56,446 nt of DNA, from contig NZ_JACRSY010000023.1 in the NCBI RefSeq assembly GCF_014384995.1, positions 1 through 56,446 of the forward strand, given 5' to 3'. Every line of letters starts with the position of its first letter. Within the stretch, counting starts at the first letter, position 1. Positions 24,707 to 33,041 of the stretch are shown here, in pieces. Position numbers and translations under genes: made by a program. The stretch comes from Zhenhengia yiwuensis. Its GTDB lineage: Bacteria; Bacillota; Clostridia; Lachnospirales; Cellulosilyticaceae. The notes beneath the pieces are model-generated. The model was not told where the DNA came from. It did no database searches and worked only from the letters and a program-made list of their open reading frames with translations.

Positions 24707-24851
24707 TAGTTTCCCCCCATATATGTGGATATCGTTTAGTATAACTATATGATACGGTTGTCCTATTTATGCTCAGTCATTCTAAAAATATTAATTTCTT
24801 AAAATTGTTTAATACTCAATAATTTTATGATAAAATATAAAAAATAGCAAA

Positions 24852-24941
24852 ACCTGGGGAGCTCGTGTGCGGGCTGAGAGGAAGTCATCAACTTCGACCC
24901 TTTAAACCTGATTTGGGTAATGCCAACGTAGGGAACAAGGT
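24852..24941 (+). promoter_or_regulatory. TPP riboswitch (THI element)
   Basis: The aptamer core is clear: GGGGAGCTC, then GGGCTGAGAGG, then ACCCTTTAAACCTGATTTGG with GTAATGCCAACGTAGGGAAC. This includes the invariant CTGAGA and ACCTGAT boxes of the thiamine pyrophosphate riboswitch. It precedes thiC by about 100 bases, with a terminator between. TPP binding should favour the terminator and shut the operon down. Confidence 0.97.
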
Positions 24942-24965
24942 TAGTCATAGCATAGCATATTACTA

Positions 24966-25001
24966 AGCGAAACTTGTCTACGGGTAGGTTTCGCTATTTT
25001 T
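24966..25001 (+). terminator. riboswitch expression-platform terminator
   Basis: AGCGAAAC (24966-24973) pairs with GTTTCGCT (24988-24995), followed by ATTTTTA. It sits between the TPP aptamer and thiC, as expected for transcriptional attenuation. Confidence 0.85.
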
Positions 25002-25039
25002 ATACCTAAAATTAAACTTTAATCAAGGAGGAACAAACT

Positions 25040-26344
25040 ATGCATTACACAACTCAAATAGATGCAGCCAAAAAGGGAATTCTTACACCCCAAATGCATC
25101 ATGTAGCATCCTATGAAAACATATGCCCTGAAACTTTACGAGAACTTGTTGCTAAGGGACATGTTGCTATTCCAGCTAACAAAAATCACATATGCCTTAC
25201 ACCTTATGGCATAGGACACAAACTTAAAACTAAAATTAATGTCAATTTAGGTACTTCAAAAGACTGCCTCAATCTAGATGTAGAAATGGAAAAGGTAATG
25301 ACTGCTATAGACTTAGGTGCTGAATCTATCATGGACCTAAGCTCTTTTGGAGATACAGCAGCTTTTAGAAGAAAACTTACCAAGGAATGCCCTGCTATTA
25401 TCGGAACTGTACCTATCTATGATGCTGTTGTCTACTATAACAAGCCTTTAAAAAAAATCACTTCTGATGAATGGATTGAGATTGTGCGTATGCATGCCGA
25501 AGATGGAGTAGACTTTATGACCATTCACTGCGGCATTAACCGTGATACAGCCAACTCTTTCAAACAAACAAAACGTCATACTAATATTGTTTCTAGAGGT
25601 GGCTCTATTATCTTTGCTTGGATGGAGCTTACTGGGCTCGAGAACCCATTCTTTGAAAGATATGATGAAATTCTAGATATCTGCGCCGCTTATGACGTTA
25701 CCTTAAGTCTCGGCGATGCATGTAGACCTGGCAGTATTGAAGATGCTGGAGATGTCTCTCAAATTAAAGAACTTGTAGCATTAGGTGAACTTACACAGCG
25801 TGCGTGGGACCGTAATGTTCAAGTCATTATAGAAGGCCCTGGCCATATGCCACTTAATCAAATCCAAGCCAATATGGAAATTCAGCAGACCATCTGCAAA
25901 GGTGCACCATTCTATGTGCTTGGGCCTTTGGTAACAGATGTAGCACCAGGCTACGACCATATTACAGCTGCTATTGGTGGCGCGATCGCTGCGACTTATG
26001 GAGCCTCTTTTCTTTGCTATGTGACACCAGCCGAACACCTTAGACTCCCAACTGTTGATGATGTTAAGGAGGGTATTATTGCTTCTAAAATAGCCGCTCA
26101 TGCTGCCGACGTAGCGAAAGGGCTTCCTGGTGCAAAAGATTGGGATTACGCTATGAGTGAAGCAAGAAGAAACTTAGACTGGGAAAGACAGTTTGACCTT
26201 GCTATAGACCCTAATAAAGCGAGAGATTACCGCACTTCTAGTACTCCAGAGCGTGAAGATACTTGTACTATGTGTGGTAAAATGTGCGCTGTACGTAACA
26301 TTAATAAAATTCTTCGCGGCGAAGATGTCGATATTATGGACTAA
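25040..26344 (+). CDS. thiC: phosphomethylpyrimidine synthase ThiC
   Basis: This 434-residue radical-SAM enzyme makes HMP phosphate from aminoimidazole ribotide. Family stretches include VNLGTSKDCLNLDVEMEK, SIMDLSSFGD, VDFMTIHCGI, SRGGSIIFAWM, DVTLSLGDACRPGS and EGPGHMPLNQI. The C-terminal cluster motif reads CTMCGKMC, that is C-x2-C-x3-C, one residue shorter between the last cysteines than the C-x2-C-x4-C of E. coli ThiC. The protein is the short, anaerobe-type form without the long N-terminal domain. The riboswitch and the downstream thi genes support thiamine rather than benzimidazole (BzaF) synthesis. Confidence 0.95.
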   Translation: MHYTTQIDAAKKGILTPQMHHVASYENICPETLRELVAKGHVAIPANKNHICLTPYGIGHKLKTKINVNLGTSKDCLNLDVEMEKVMTAIDLGAESIMDLSSFGDTAAFRRKLTKECPAIIGTVPIYDAVVYYNKPLKKITSDEWIEIVRMHAEDGVDFMTIHCGINRDTANSFKQTKRHTNIVSRGGSIIFAWMELTGLENPFFERYDEILDICAAYDVTLSLGDACRPGSIEDAGDVSQIKELVALGELTQRAWDRNVQVIIEGPGHMPLNQIQANMEIQQTICKGAPFYVLGPLVTDVAPGYDHITAAIGGAIAATYGASFLCYVTPAEHLRLPTVDDVKEGIIASKIAAHAADVAKGLPGAKDWDYAMSEARRNLDWERQFDLAIDPNKARDYRTSSTPEREDTCTMCGKMCAVRNINKILRGEDVDIMD

Positions 26345-26371
26345 AACATTCGAAGAAAGAAGGAATCTTTA

Positions 26372-26872
26372 ATGAAAGTTAGAAAGCTTACACTTGCAGG
26401 TTTATTAATTGCTTTAGGCGTTATATGTTCAGCTTTTTATATTCCACTTGGAGCTGCTAAGTGCTTCCCTGTACAACATATGATTAACGTTATAAGTGGC
26501 GTTATTCTAGGTCCTTTTTACGGCCTAGGTGTAGCCTTTTGTATCTCTCTTTTAAGAGTACTCTCTGGTACTGGTACACTACTTGCTTTTCCTGGTAGTA
26601 TGATTGGCGCCTTCCTCTGCGGCTTATTATATATGAAAACACAAAAATTACATATGGCTTATATCGGTGAAATCATTGGTACAGGTATTATTGGCGGGCT
26701 TGTAGCATTCCCTATGGCTACACTTATTATGGGTAAAGAAGCAGCACTTTTTGCCTATGTTATGCCTTTTATGATTAGCTCATTAGGAGGCGCAACTATT
26801 TCTATTATGGTTCTTAATGTATTACGTAAAACAAAAGTATGGCAAGAGTGGCTAACATGTTTAAGCAAATAG
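26372..26872 (+). CDS. thiW: ThiW, thiazole-precursor ECF transporter S component
   Basis: This 166-residue membrane protein has five to six hydrophobic helices. It has the family start LTLAGLLIALGVICSAFYIPLGAAKCFPVQHMIN and the GVILGPFYGLGVAF and FPGSMIGAFLCG segments. ThiW is the substrate-binding S component predicted to import the thiazole moiety (or hydroxyethylthiazole) with a shared ECF energising module, which is not encoded here. Position between thiC and thiM in a TPP-regulated operon fits thiazole salvage. Its 3' end overlaps thiM. Confidence 0.9.
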   Translation: MKVRKLTLAGLLIALGVICSAFYIPLGAAKCFPVQHMINVISGVILGPFYGLGVAFCISLLRVLSGTGTLLAFPGSMIGAFLCGLLYMKTQKLHMAYIGEIIGTGIIGGLVAFPMATLIMGKEAALFAYVMPFMISSLGGATISIMVLNVLRKTKVWQEWLTCLSK

Positions 26873-27684
26873 CTAGTAAGGTCCACGAAGTACGTCCACT
26901 TATTCATTGTATTACCAATTATGTAAGTGCCAATGACTGCGCTAATGTACTTCTAGCTTGTGGTGCTTCTCCTATTATGGCTGATGATGTACATGAAGTA
27001 GAAGAAATTACAGCATCTGCACAGGCTCTTGTCCTTAATTTAGGTACACCTAATGAATCTAAATTTATCAGTATGCTAAAGGCAGGTCAAAAAGCTAATA
27101 ACCTTGGTATACCTGTTATCTTTGACCCCGTTGGCATAGGTGCATCCCAATTTCGAAAAGATTTAGCTAAGACATTACTAAAAGAAGTTTCTTTTTCTGT
27201 TATTAGGGGCAATGCCTCTGAAATCACTACGCTTGCTACTTGGCAAAATCATTCCTCTTGTATAGATACCAACGCTTTAAAGAGGTCTTCTTATGATATG
27301 CTTATTGAACTTGCTAAAAACCTTAGTGAAAAGCTTGGTTCCATTATTGTCATAAGTGGTGAGGAGGATATTATTTCTTCTCCTCATATCACTTACAGGG
27401 TATTCCACGGACATCCTGCCATGAGCACTATTACAGGTACCGGCTGTATGCTTACTAGCCTTATTGGTGCTTACTGTGGTGCAAATCCAACTCAGTTGCT
27501 CCAAGCTACTTTAGCCGCCACATTAGCCATGGGACTTAGTGGTGAGCAAGCTTATAGTAAGCTTTGTCAAATTCAAGGTGGGACTGGATCTATGCATATC
27601 CTACTTATAGATGCCATAAGCTTACTAGATTTCTCTAAAGTTGAAGGAGGATTAAACTATGAACTTTACGAAAAGCTATCTTAA
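26857..27684 (+). CDS. thiM: hydroxyethylthiazole kinase
   Basis: The protein is 275 residues from the preferred ATG at 26857, which gives the usual family N-terminus MFKQIASKVHEVRPLIHCITNYV; an ATG 18 bases upstream is also in frame and neither has a strong ribosome site. The start overlaps thiW by 16 bases. Ribokinase-like motifs are LACGASPIMADDVHEVEEI, ALVLNLGTP, IFDPVGIGAS, VIRGNASEI and TGTGCMLTSL with the catalytic cysteine region. ThiM phosphorylates the thiazole taken up by ThiW. Confidence 0.94.
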   Translation: MFKQIASKVHEVRPLIHCITNYVSANDCANVLLACGASPIMADDVHEVEEITASAQALVLNLGTPNESKFISMLKAGQKANNLGIPVIFDPVGIGASQFRKDLAKTLLKEVSFSVIRGNASEITTLATWQNHSSCIDTNALKRSSYDMLIELAKNLSEKLGSIIVISGEEDIISSPHITYRVFHGHPAMSTITGTGCMLTSLIGAYCGANPTQLLQATLAATLAMGLSGEQAYSKLCQIQGGTGSMHILLIDAISLLDFSKVEGGLNYELYEKLS

Positions 27685-28300
27685 ACTCTATGCTGTAACT
27701 GACCGCACCTGGCTCAAGGGCCAAACATTAGCCTTCCAAATAGAAGAAGCTCTAAAAGGTGGTGTAACTATTGTCCAATTACGTGAAAAAGGGTTATCTA
27801 CAAAAGCATTTGTTCAAGAAGCACTTGCTATAAAAGCTATTACCACACGTTACAATGTACCACTTATTATTAATGATAATGTAGAAGTTGCTCTTCTAAG
27901 TGATGCAGATGGTGTCCATCTAGGTTTAGATGATATGAGTGTGTCCAAGGCACGTACTCTACTAGGCCCTGATAAAATCATCGGTGCTTCTGCAAGAACT
28001 ATAGAACGTGCTTTGGAAGCTGAATCTGAAGGTGCTACTTATTTAGGCGTAGGTGCCATCTTTGGTACTACAACTAAGCAAGATGCTAAAACCATTACAC
28101 TGGATTTACTTCACTCTATATGTCTAGCTACTGCCATACCTGTAGTAGCCATTGGTGGTATTAATGAAGCTAATCTACTTCAACTTAAGGGTTTAGGTAT
28201 TAGTGGTGTAGCAGTCATCTCTTCCCTTTTTGCTAAAACTGATATATACGTAGCAGCTCAAGCACTTAGTAAACTCTCTCAAGAGGTGATACAAATATGA
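27659..28300 (+). CDS. thiE: thiamine phosphate synthase
   Basis: This 213-residue TIM-barrel enzyme joins HMP-diphosphate and thiazole phosphate to thiamine phosphate. Motifs include LYAVTDRTW, GGVTIVQLREKG with the substrate-binding arginine and lysine, LIINDNVEVAL, DADGVHLGLDDM and GVGAIFGTTTKQDA. The ATG at 27659 follows GGAGGATTAAACT and lies inside the last codons of thiM, an overlap of 26 bases. Its own end overlaps thiD by 4 bases. Confidence 0.95.
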   Translation: MNFTKSYLKLYAVTDRTWLKGQTLAFQIEEALKGGVTIVQLREKGLSTKAFVQEALAIKAITTRYNVPLIINDNVEVALLSDADGVHLGLDDMSVSKARTLLGPDKIIGASARTIERALEAESEGATYLGVGAIFGTTTKQDAKTITLDLLHSICLATAIPVVAIGGINEANLLQLKGLGISGVAVISSLFAKTDIYVAAQALSKLSQEVIQI

Positions 28301-29091
28301 AAGCCATCTTAACTATTGCCGGTTCAGATTGTAGCGGAGGTGCAGGTATTCAAGCAGACCTTAAAACTATCACTATGCATGGTTTATATGGTATGAGTGC
28401 TATTACAGCACTTACTGCCCAAAATACGCAGGGTATCACTTCTATCTTAGAAGTTCCCCCAGACTTTCTTTCAAAGCAGCTTGAATGTATCTTTCAAGAT
28501 ATTTTGCCTCATGCTGTTAAAATTGGTATGGTTGCAAATAGCACTCTCATTGAAGTCATTGCTTACTATCTAGATAAGTATAGACCAGCACACATTGTTA
28601 TAGACCCTGTTATGTCTGCTACAACGGGTAGCTCTTTAAATAGTACCAGTTCAAAAGAAGCACTTATTACTCAGCTCTTTCCACTTGCATCACTTATTAC
28701 ACCTAACTTACATGAATTGCAACAACTATCGTTTAATAATCCTATTCACACTAAAAGCCAGATGTTGGAATGTGCTAAGGAATTATCTCTTCATACGGGT
28801 AAACCTATCTTAGCAAAGGGGGGGCATCTTGAAGAAAGCGCAAGTGACCTCCTATACCTTCCTAATGGCACCTCCTACTGGTTTGAAACAGAGAAAATTA
28901 ATAATCCTAATACACATGGTACAGGCTGTACACTTTCCTCTGCTATTGCCTGTAACTTGGCACTAGGACATACACTTCCAATAAGTATTCAATATGCTAA
29001 AGATTATGTAACAGGTGCTATTTCCGATGGACTTAACTTAGGCTATGGCAATGGTCCCCTTAATCATTGTTACAAAATACAGCAAGTATAA
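28297..29091 (+). CDS. thiD: HMP / HMP-phosphate kinase
   Basis: This 264-residue ribokinase-family enzyme phosphorylates hydroxymethylpyrimidine twice. Motifs are ILTIAGSDCSGGAGIQADLKT at the start, ALTAQNTQG, KIGMVAN, VIDPVMSATTGSSL, ITPNLHEL, ILAKGGHLEE and NTHGTGCTLSSAIACNLALG at the active site. The start overlaps the thiE stop (ATGA). It is the last gene of the operon. No thiG, thiH, thiS or thiF is present, so thiazole must come from uptake or another locus. Confidence 0.95.
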   Translation: MKAILTIAGSDCSGGAGIQADLKTITMHGLYGMSAITALTAQNTQGITSILEVPPDFLSKQLECIFQDILPHAVKIGMVANSTLIEVIAYYLDKYRPAHIVIDPVMSATTGSSLNSTSSKEALITQLFPLASLITPNLHELQQLSFNNPIHTKSQMLECAKELSLHTGKPILAKGGHLEESASDLLYLPNGTSYWFETEKINNPNTHGTGCTLSSAIACNLALGHTLPISIQYAKDYVTGAISDGLNLGYGNGPLNHCYKIQQV

Positions 29092-29094
29092 AAC

Positions 29095-29135
29095 AAAAGA
29101 CTGTTGCACGAACTCGTTCATGCAACAGTCTTTTT
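29095..29135 (+). terminator. intrinsic terminator after the thiamine operon
   Basis: AAAAGACTGTTGCA and TGCAACAGTCTTTTT form a 14-bp stem directly after thiD. It also abuts the convergent NUDIX gene and may serve both. Confidence 0.9.
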
Positions 29136-29137
29136 GC

Positions 29138-29659
29138 CTAATAAATACTTGTCTTTTCTAAATAGTTTTTAAGTTCATCTCTTAAAGCTAAAAACTTCTC
29201 TGCAATTGGAAGACCAACTTCGCCTCTATCCACCATTTGGTCTAGCTCTTCTAACGTGACCCACTTAGCTGCTACAGTCTCTCCTTCCTGCATGACAAGT
29301 TCTTCTATGGATCTATCTACTCTTACGATATACGTATCACTGAAAGTATCCTCAGTTCTTTCTGTTTTAAATAAGATAAACTCTTCTTCTGTTACATCAA
29401 TACCGGTTTCTTCAAAAAGCTCTCTTTTAGCACCCTGCAAACTTGCTTCCCCCGCGCGTACACATCCACCTGTATTTTCCCAGCAATCTGGATAAAAATC
29501 TTTATCTGGATGTCTAAGAGTGAGCAGAATCTCATTTTGACTATTAATCGTCCAAATTCCTACTACAACATGATAGTGTCCCTTGGCTATTTCCTCTCCT
29601 CTATAATGTACTTTATTTAAAGGTTGTCTGTTTTCATCAAATAGGTCCCATTTTTCCAT
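29138..29659 (-). CDS. NUDIX hydrolase, isopentenyl-isomerase-like subgroup
   Basis: This 173-residue protein has NUDIX box GGCVRAGEASLQGAKRELFEETG near residues 64-86. The N-terminal WDLFDENRQPLNKVHYRGEEIAKGHYHVVVGIWTINSQNEILLTLR is typical of the NUDIX subgroup related to isopentenyl diphosphate isomerase (YfcD-like). The box is complete, so hydrolase activity is likely, but the substrate is unknown. It is convergent with the thiamine operon and shares its terminator region. Confidence 0.85.
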   Translation of the reverse strand: MEKWDLFDENRQPLNKVHYRGEEIAKGHYHVVVGIWTINSQNEILLTLRHPDKDFYPDCWENTGGCVRAGEASLQGAKRELFEETGIDVTEEEFILFKTERTEDTFSDTYIVRVDRSIEELVMQEGETVAAKWVTLEELDQMVDRGEVGLPIAEKFLALRDELKNYLEKTSIY

Positions 29660-29802
29660 GACTGCCTATCTCTCCTGTCCATACTTAGTCTATAGGCCTA
29701 CTATTATACCTTTAAATAGCTCCTTTTTCTATAATGTTTTTCGCATTTAAATTTCTACTTCGCTACCTGCTCGTAAATAGTGAATCTGTTGTCCTAAAAT
29801 CT

Positions 29803-29849
29803 AAAAAGCCCTGTAAGTTACTAAAAATGAATAACTTACAGGGCTTTTT
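29803..29849 (-). terminator. intrinsic terminator after icd
   Basis: AAAAAGCCCTGTAAGTTA and its complement form an 18-bp perfect stem with a 11-base loop, 27 bases beyond the isocitrate dehydrogenase stop. Confidence 0.9.
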
Positions 29850-29875
29850 CACTCTCTTATATACACTTTATCAAC

Positions 29876-31012
29876 TTATAAATTTCGAATGACACAATCT
29901 GCAAATTCTGCTCCTGTTGCGCCATCGCTACGTCCAGTCATCTTTACTGTACTATTCGCCACTTTAAGTGCTGCAAGTACTCTATCTGCTTTATCTACAT
30001 GACCAATATGACGAAGTAAGAGCTCTGCTGCTTTAATCATACTTGCAGGGTTAGCATACTGTGCTCTACCTGTTTCTACCATACGTGGCGCACTACCATG
30101 GATGGCTTCAAACATAGAATAGCGATTCCCAATGTTTGCACTACCAGCAGTACCTACCCCTCCTTGGATTTGTGCTGCCTCATCTGTAATAATATCTCCA
30201 TATAAGTTAGGTAATACAAAAACTTCAAAACCACTTCTTACTTTCTCATTAATCAGGTTAGCTGAAATAATATCTACAAACCAGTCATCTACTTGAATTT
30301 CAGGATAATCCTTTGCCACTTCATAACAAAGCTCAAGGAATTTACCATCAGTCTTTTTTAATATATTCGCTTTTGTAATAATCGCTACACGCTTTTTGCC
30401 ATTATTACGTGCAAAGTCAAAAGCAGCTTTTGCAATACGCTTAACACCTTGGGTTGTAATCACTCTAAAATCAAAAGAGATATCTTCATCAATATGGATA
30501 CCACGGCTACCTAATACATATTCACCTTCAGTATTTTCACGGAAGAATGTCCAATCAATACCAAGCTCTGGTACACTTACAGGACGTACATTAGCAAAAA
30601 GGTCCAGTTCACGCCTCATTGCTACATTAGCACTTTCAATATTAGGGCCATCTCCTTTAGAAGGTGTTGTTGTAGGTCCCTTTAAAATCACATGACACGC
30701 TTTAAGTTCTGCTAAAACATCATCTGGAATGGCTTTATTTACTACAATACGATTTTCTATTGTAAGACCTTCAATATCCCTAAAATCTATTTTACCACTA
30801 GCAACCTCATCTTTAAGAACTGCTTTAAGTACACGCTCTGCCTGCGCTGTAATAGCCGGCCCTATACCATCTCCACCACAGCATCCTATAATAAGTTTAT
30901 CTAATGCCTGATAGTCTACAGGGCCTTCGTCCTGTTTCATACGTTCTACACGTTTAAGTTGTTCTTCTACAATTTGTGCAAAGTGCTCTTTTGCCATCTG
31001 TAATTTATCCAT
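29876..31012 (-). CDS. icd: isocitrate dehydrogenase (isocitrate/isopropylmalate family)
   Basis: This 378-residue beta-decarboxylating dehydrogenase has CCGGDGIGPAI at the N-terminus, KGPTTTP, the substrate arginines in NVAMRRELDLFANVRPV, the ENTEGEY loop, IITKANILKKTDG and NLYGDIITDEAAQ with the metal aspartates. The C-terminal GSANIG...EAIHGSAPRM segment follows. Context with Re-citrate synthase and aconitase makes isocitrate to 2-oxoglutarate the likely reaction. Homoisocitrate or isopropylmalate activity is less likely because leu or lysine-pathway genes are absent. NAD or NADP preference is not decided. It is the last gene of the three-gene operon, 12 bases after aconitase. Confidence 0.9.
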   Translation of the reverse strand: MDKLQMAKEHFAQIVEEQLKRVERMKQDEGPVDYQALDKLIIGCCGGDGIGPAITAQAERVLKAVLKDEVASGKIDFRDIEGLTIENRIVVNKAIPDDVLAELKACHVILKGPTTTPSKGDGPNIESANVAMRRELDLFANVRPVSVPELGIDWTFFRENTEGEYVLGSRGIHIDEDISFDFRVITTQGVKRIAKAAFDFARNNGKKRVAIITKANILKKTDGKFLELCYEVAKDYPEIQVDDWFVDIISANLINEKVRSGFEVFVLPNLYGDIITDEAAQIQGGVGTAGSANIGNRYSMFEAIHGSAPRMVETGRAQYANPASMIKAAELLLRHIGHVDKADRVLAALKVANSTVKMTGRSDGATGAEFADCVIRNL

Positions 31013-31024
31013 TTTTATTCCCCC

Positions 31025-32956
31025 CTATCGCTTTGCTAACTCTTTAATCCTATTAATTTTTCCACCTAAAAGTAACATTTTTCTTTCCCTATCAGATACT
31101 TCTAGCTTGACTGTATAGGTAAGGTTCTTTGTTTTATTAATTACTGTTAAACGCTCTTTTCCAGCTACCTGCTTCTTAACTTCTGGAATCTCTAATTCAT
31201 CCATAACTTCAATAGTCTCATAGTCTTTCGGATTTTCAAATACAAGTGGCAATATACCTGAGTTAATCAGATTCGCTTTATGCATGCGTGCAAAGCTCTT
31301 TGTAATAACTGCTTTTATCCCTAACTGAAGTGGCGCCAATGCAGCATGCTCTCTAGATGAACCTTGACCATAGTTATCTCCACCTACAATCATACCTCCG
31401 CCTTGCTCTATAGCACGCTTTGGAAATTCCAGATCACATGGAGCTAGACAGAAGTTAGCTAAATAAGGTACATTGGAACGGAAAGGTAAAAGACTTGCAT
31501 TAGAAGGCATAATATGGTCTGTTGTAATATTATCTCCTACTTTAATAAGCACCTTACCCTCACAAGTTTCAAGCACAGTATTAAGTGGGAATGGTTTAAT
31601 ATTAGGTCCTCTTACTACTTCTACAGTCTCTGGATGCTCACTTGGTTTAATAACCATGTTATCATTGACTACAAAGGTCTGCGGCATTTCTACTGCAATA
31701 TCTAAATCTCCATTCTCTAAAGGTGATGTTAATACACCTGTAAGTGCACTCACTGCTGCTGTCTCTGGGCTTACTAAGTAAACACTTGCTGAAGTTGTAC
31801 CACATCTTCCTTTAAAGTTACGATTAAAGGTACGTAAGGAAACAGCATCTGTTGCAGGCGCCTGCCCCATTCCAATGCAAGGTCCACATCCTGATTCTAA
31901 TATTCTTGCACCTGCTGCTACTAAATCAGCTAAAGCACCATTTTGTGCAAGCATGGTGAGTACTTGTTTAGAGCCTGGTGAAATAACTAAACTTACTTCT
32001 GGATGTATAGTCTTTCCCTTTAAAATTTTAGCTACTCTCATTAAATCTAGATAAGAACCATTTGTACAGCTTCCAATAGCTATTTGGTCTACTTTCTGAC
32101 CAGCTACTTCTTTAACAGCTTTCACAAGATCTGGACTATGAGGAAGAGCGACTAATGGCTCAAGTTCATCTAAATGAATCACTATCTTTTCATCATATGC
32201 TGCATCATTATCAGGCATAAGCTTTGTAAATACTTCTGCTCTATCTTGCGCTTTAAGGAACCTTTCGGTAACTTCATCACTTGGGAATATTGAAGTTGTT
32301 GCCCCAAGCTCAGCACCCATATTCGTAATGGTTGCACGCTCTGGTACAGTAAGATGCTTGATCCCTTCTCCTGTATACTCAATAACTTTGCCTACACCCC
32401 CCTTTACACTTAATCGTCTTAGCACTTCTAAAATAATATCTTTAGCGGATACAAAAGGTCTAAGTTTACCTGTCAGTTCTATATTGACAACATGGGGCAT
32501 TGTAATATAGTAAGTGCCTCCCCCCATTGCTACAGCTACATCAAGTCCACCTGCACCTATAGCAATCATACCTATACCGCCACCAGTAGGTGTATGACTG
32601 TCAGAACCTAGAAGGGTCTGCCCTGGAATACCAAAACGTTCTACATGCACCTGATGACAAATACCATTACCCGGTTTTGAAAAATAAATGCCATGTTTAT
32701 ATGCAACAGTTTGAATATACTTATGATCATCTGCATTCTCAAAACCTTGTTGCAGCATATTATGATCAATATAGGCCACTGAACACTTCGTCCTAACAGT
32801 ATCAATATCCATTGCTTCAAACTGTAGGTACGCCATTGTCCCCGTTGAATCCTGTGTAAGCGTTTGGTCAATACGAATACCTATTTCATTTCCTCTAATC
32901 AGCTCCCCTTCTACAAGGTGAGCTTTAAGAATTTTCTCTGTTAATGTAAGTCCCAT
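31025..32956 (-). CDS. aconitate hydratase
   Basis: This 643-residue protein has the length and layout of the short aconitase form common in anaerobes. The 4Fe-4S ligands are visible: C in GSCTNGSYLDL near residue 297 and two in GCGPCIGMGQ near 358. Other active-site motifs are DHNMLQ, LLGSDSHTPTGGGIGMIAIG and, in the C-terminal swivel domain, GGDNYGQGSSREHAAL. It isomerises citrate to isocitrate. It lies between Re-citrate synthase (85-base gap) and isocitrate dehydrogenase (12-base gap), on the same transcript. Confidence 0.95.
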   Translation of the reverse strand: MGLTLTEKILKAHLVEGELIRGNEIGIRIDQTLTQDSTGTMAYLQFEAMDIDTVRTKCSVAYIDHNMLQQGFENADDHKYIQTVAYKHGIYFSKPGNGICHQVHVERFGIPGQTLLGSDSHTPTGGGIGMIAIGAGGLDVAVAMGGGTYYITMPHVVNIELTGKLRPFVSAKDIILEVLRRLSVKGGVGKVIEYTGEGIKHLTVPERATITNMGAELGATTSIFPSDEVTERFLKAQDRAEVFTKLMPDNDAAYDEKIVIHLDELEPLVALPHSPDLVKAVKEVAGQKVDQIAIGSCTNGSYLDLMRVAKILKGKTIHPEVSLVISPGSKQVLTMLAQNGALADLVAAGARILESGCGPCIGMGQAPATDAVSLRTFNRNFKGRCGTTSASVYLVSPETAAVSALTGVLTSPLENGDLDIAVEMPQTFVVNDNMVIKPSEHPETVEVVRGPNIKPFPLNTVLETCEGKVLIKVGDNITTDHIMPSNASLLPFRSNVPYLANFCLAPCDLEFPKRAIEQGGGMIVGGDNYGQGSSREHAALAPLQLGIKAVITKSFARMHKANLINSGILPLVFENPKDYETIEVMDELEIPEVKKQVAGKERLTVINKTKNLTYTVKLEVSDRERKMLLLGGKINRIKELAKR

Positions 32957-33041
32957 GCTTTCCCTCCTATTTTATAATCTATACAAAATATTATATATAA
33001 TTACGAAATTTTAATCTATTTTTTTTCCCCAACCCCTTATT

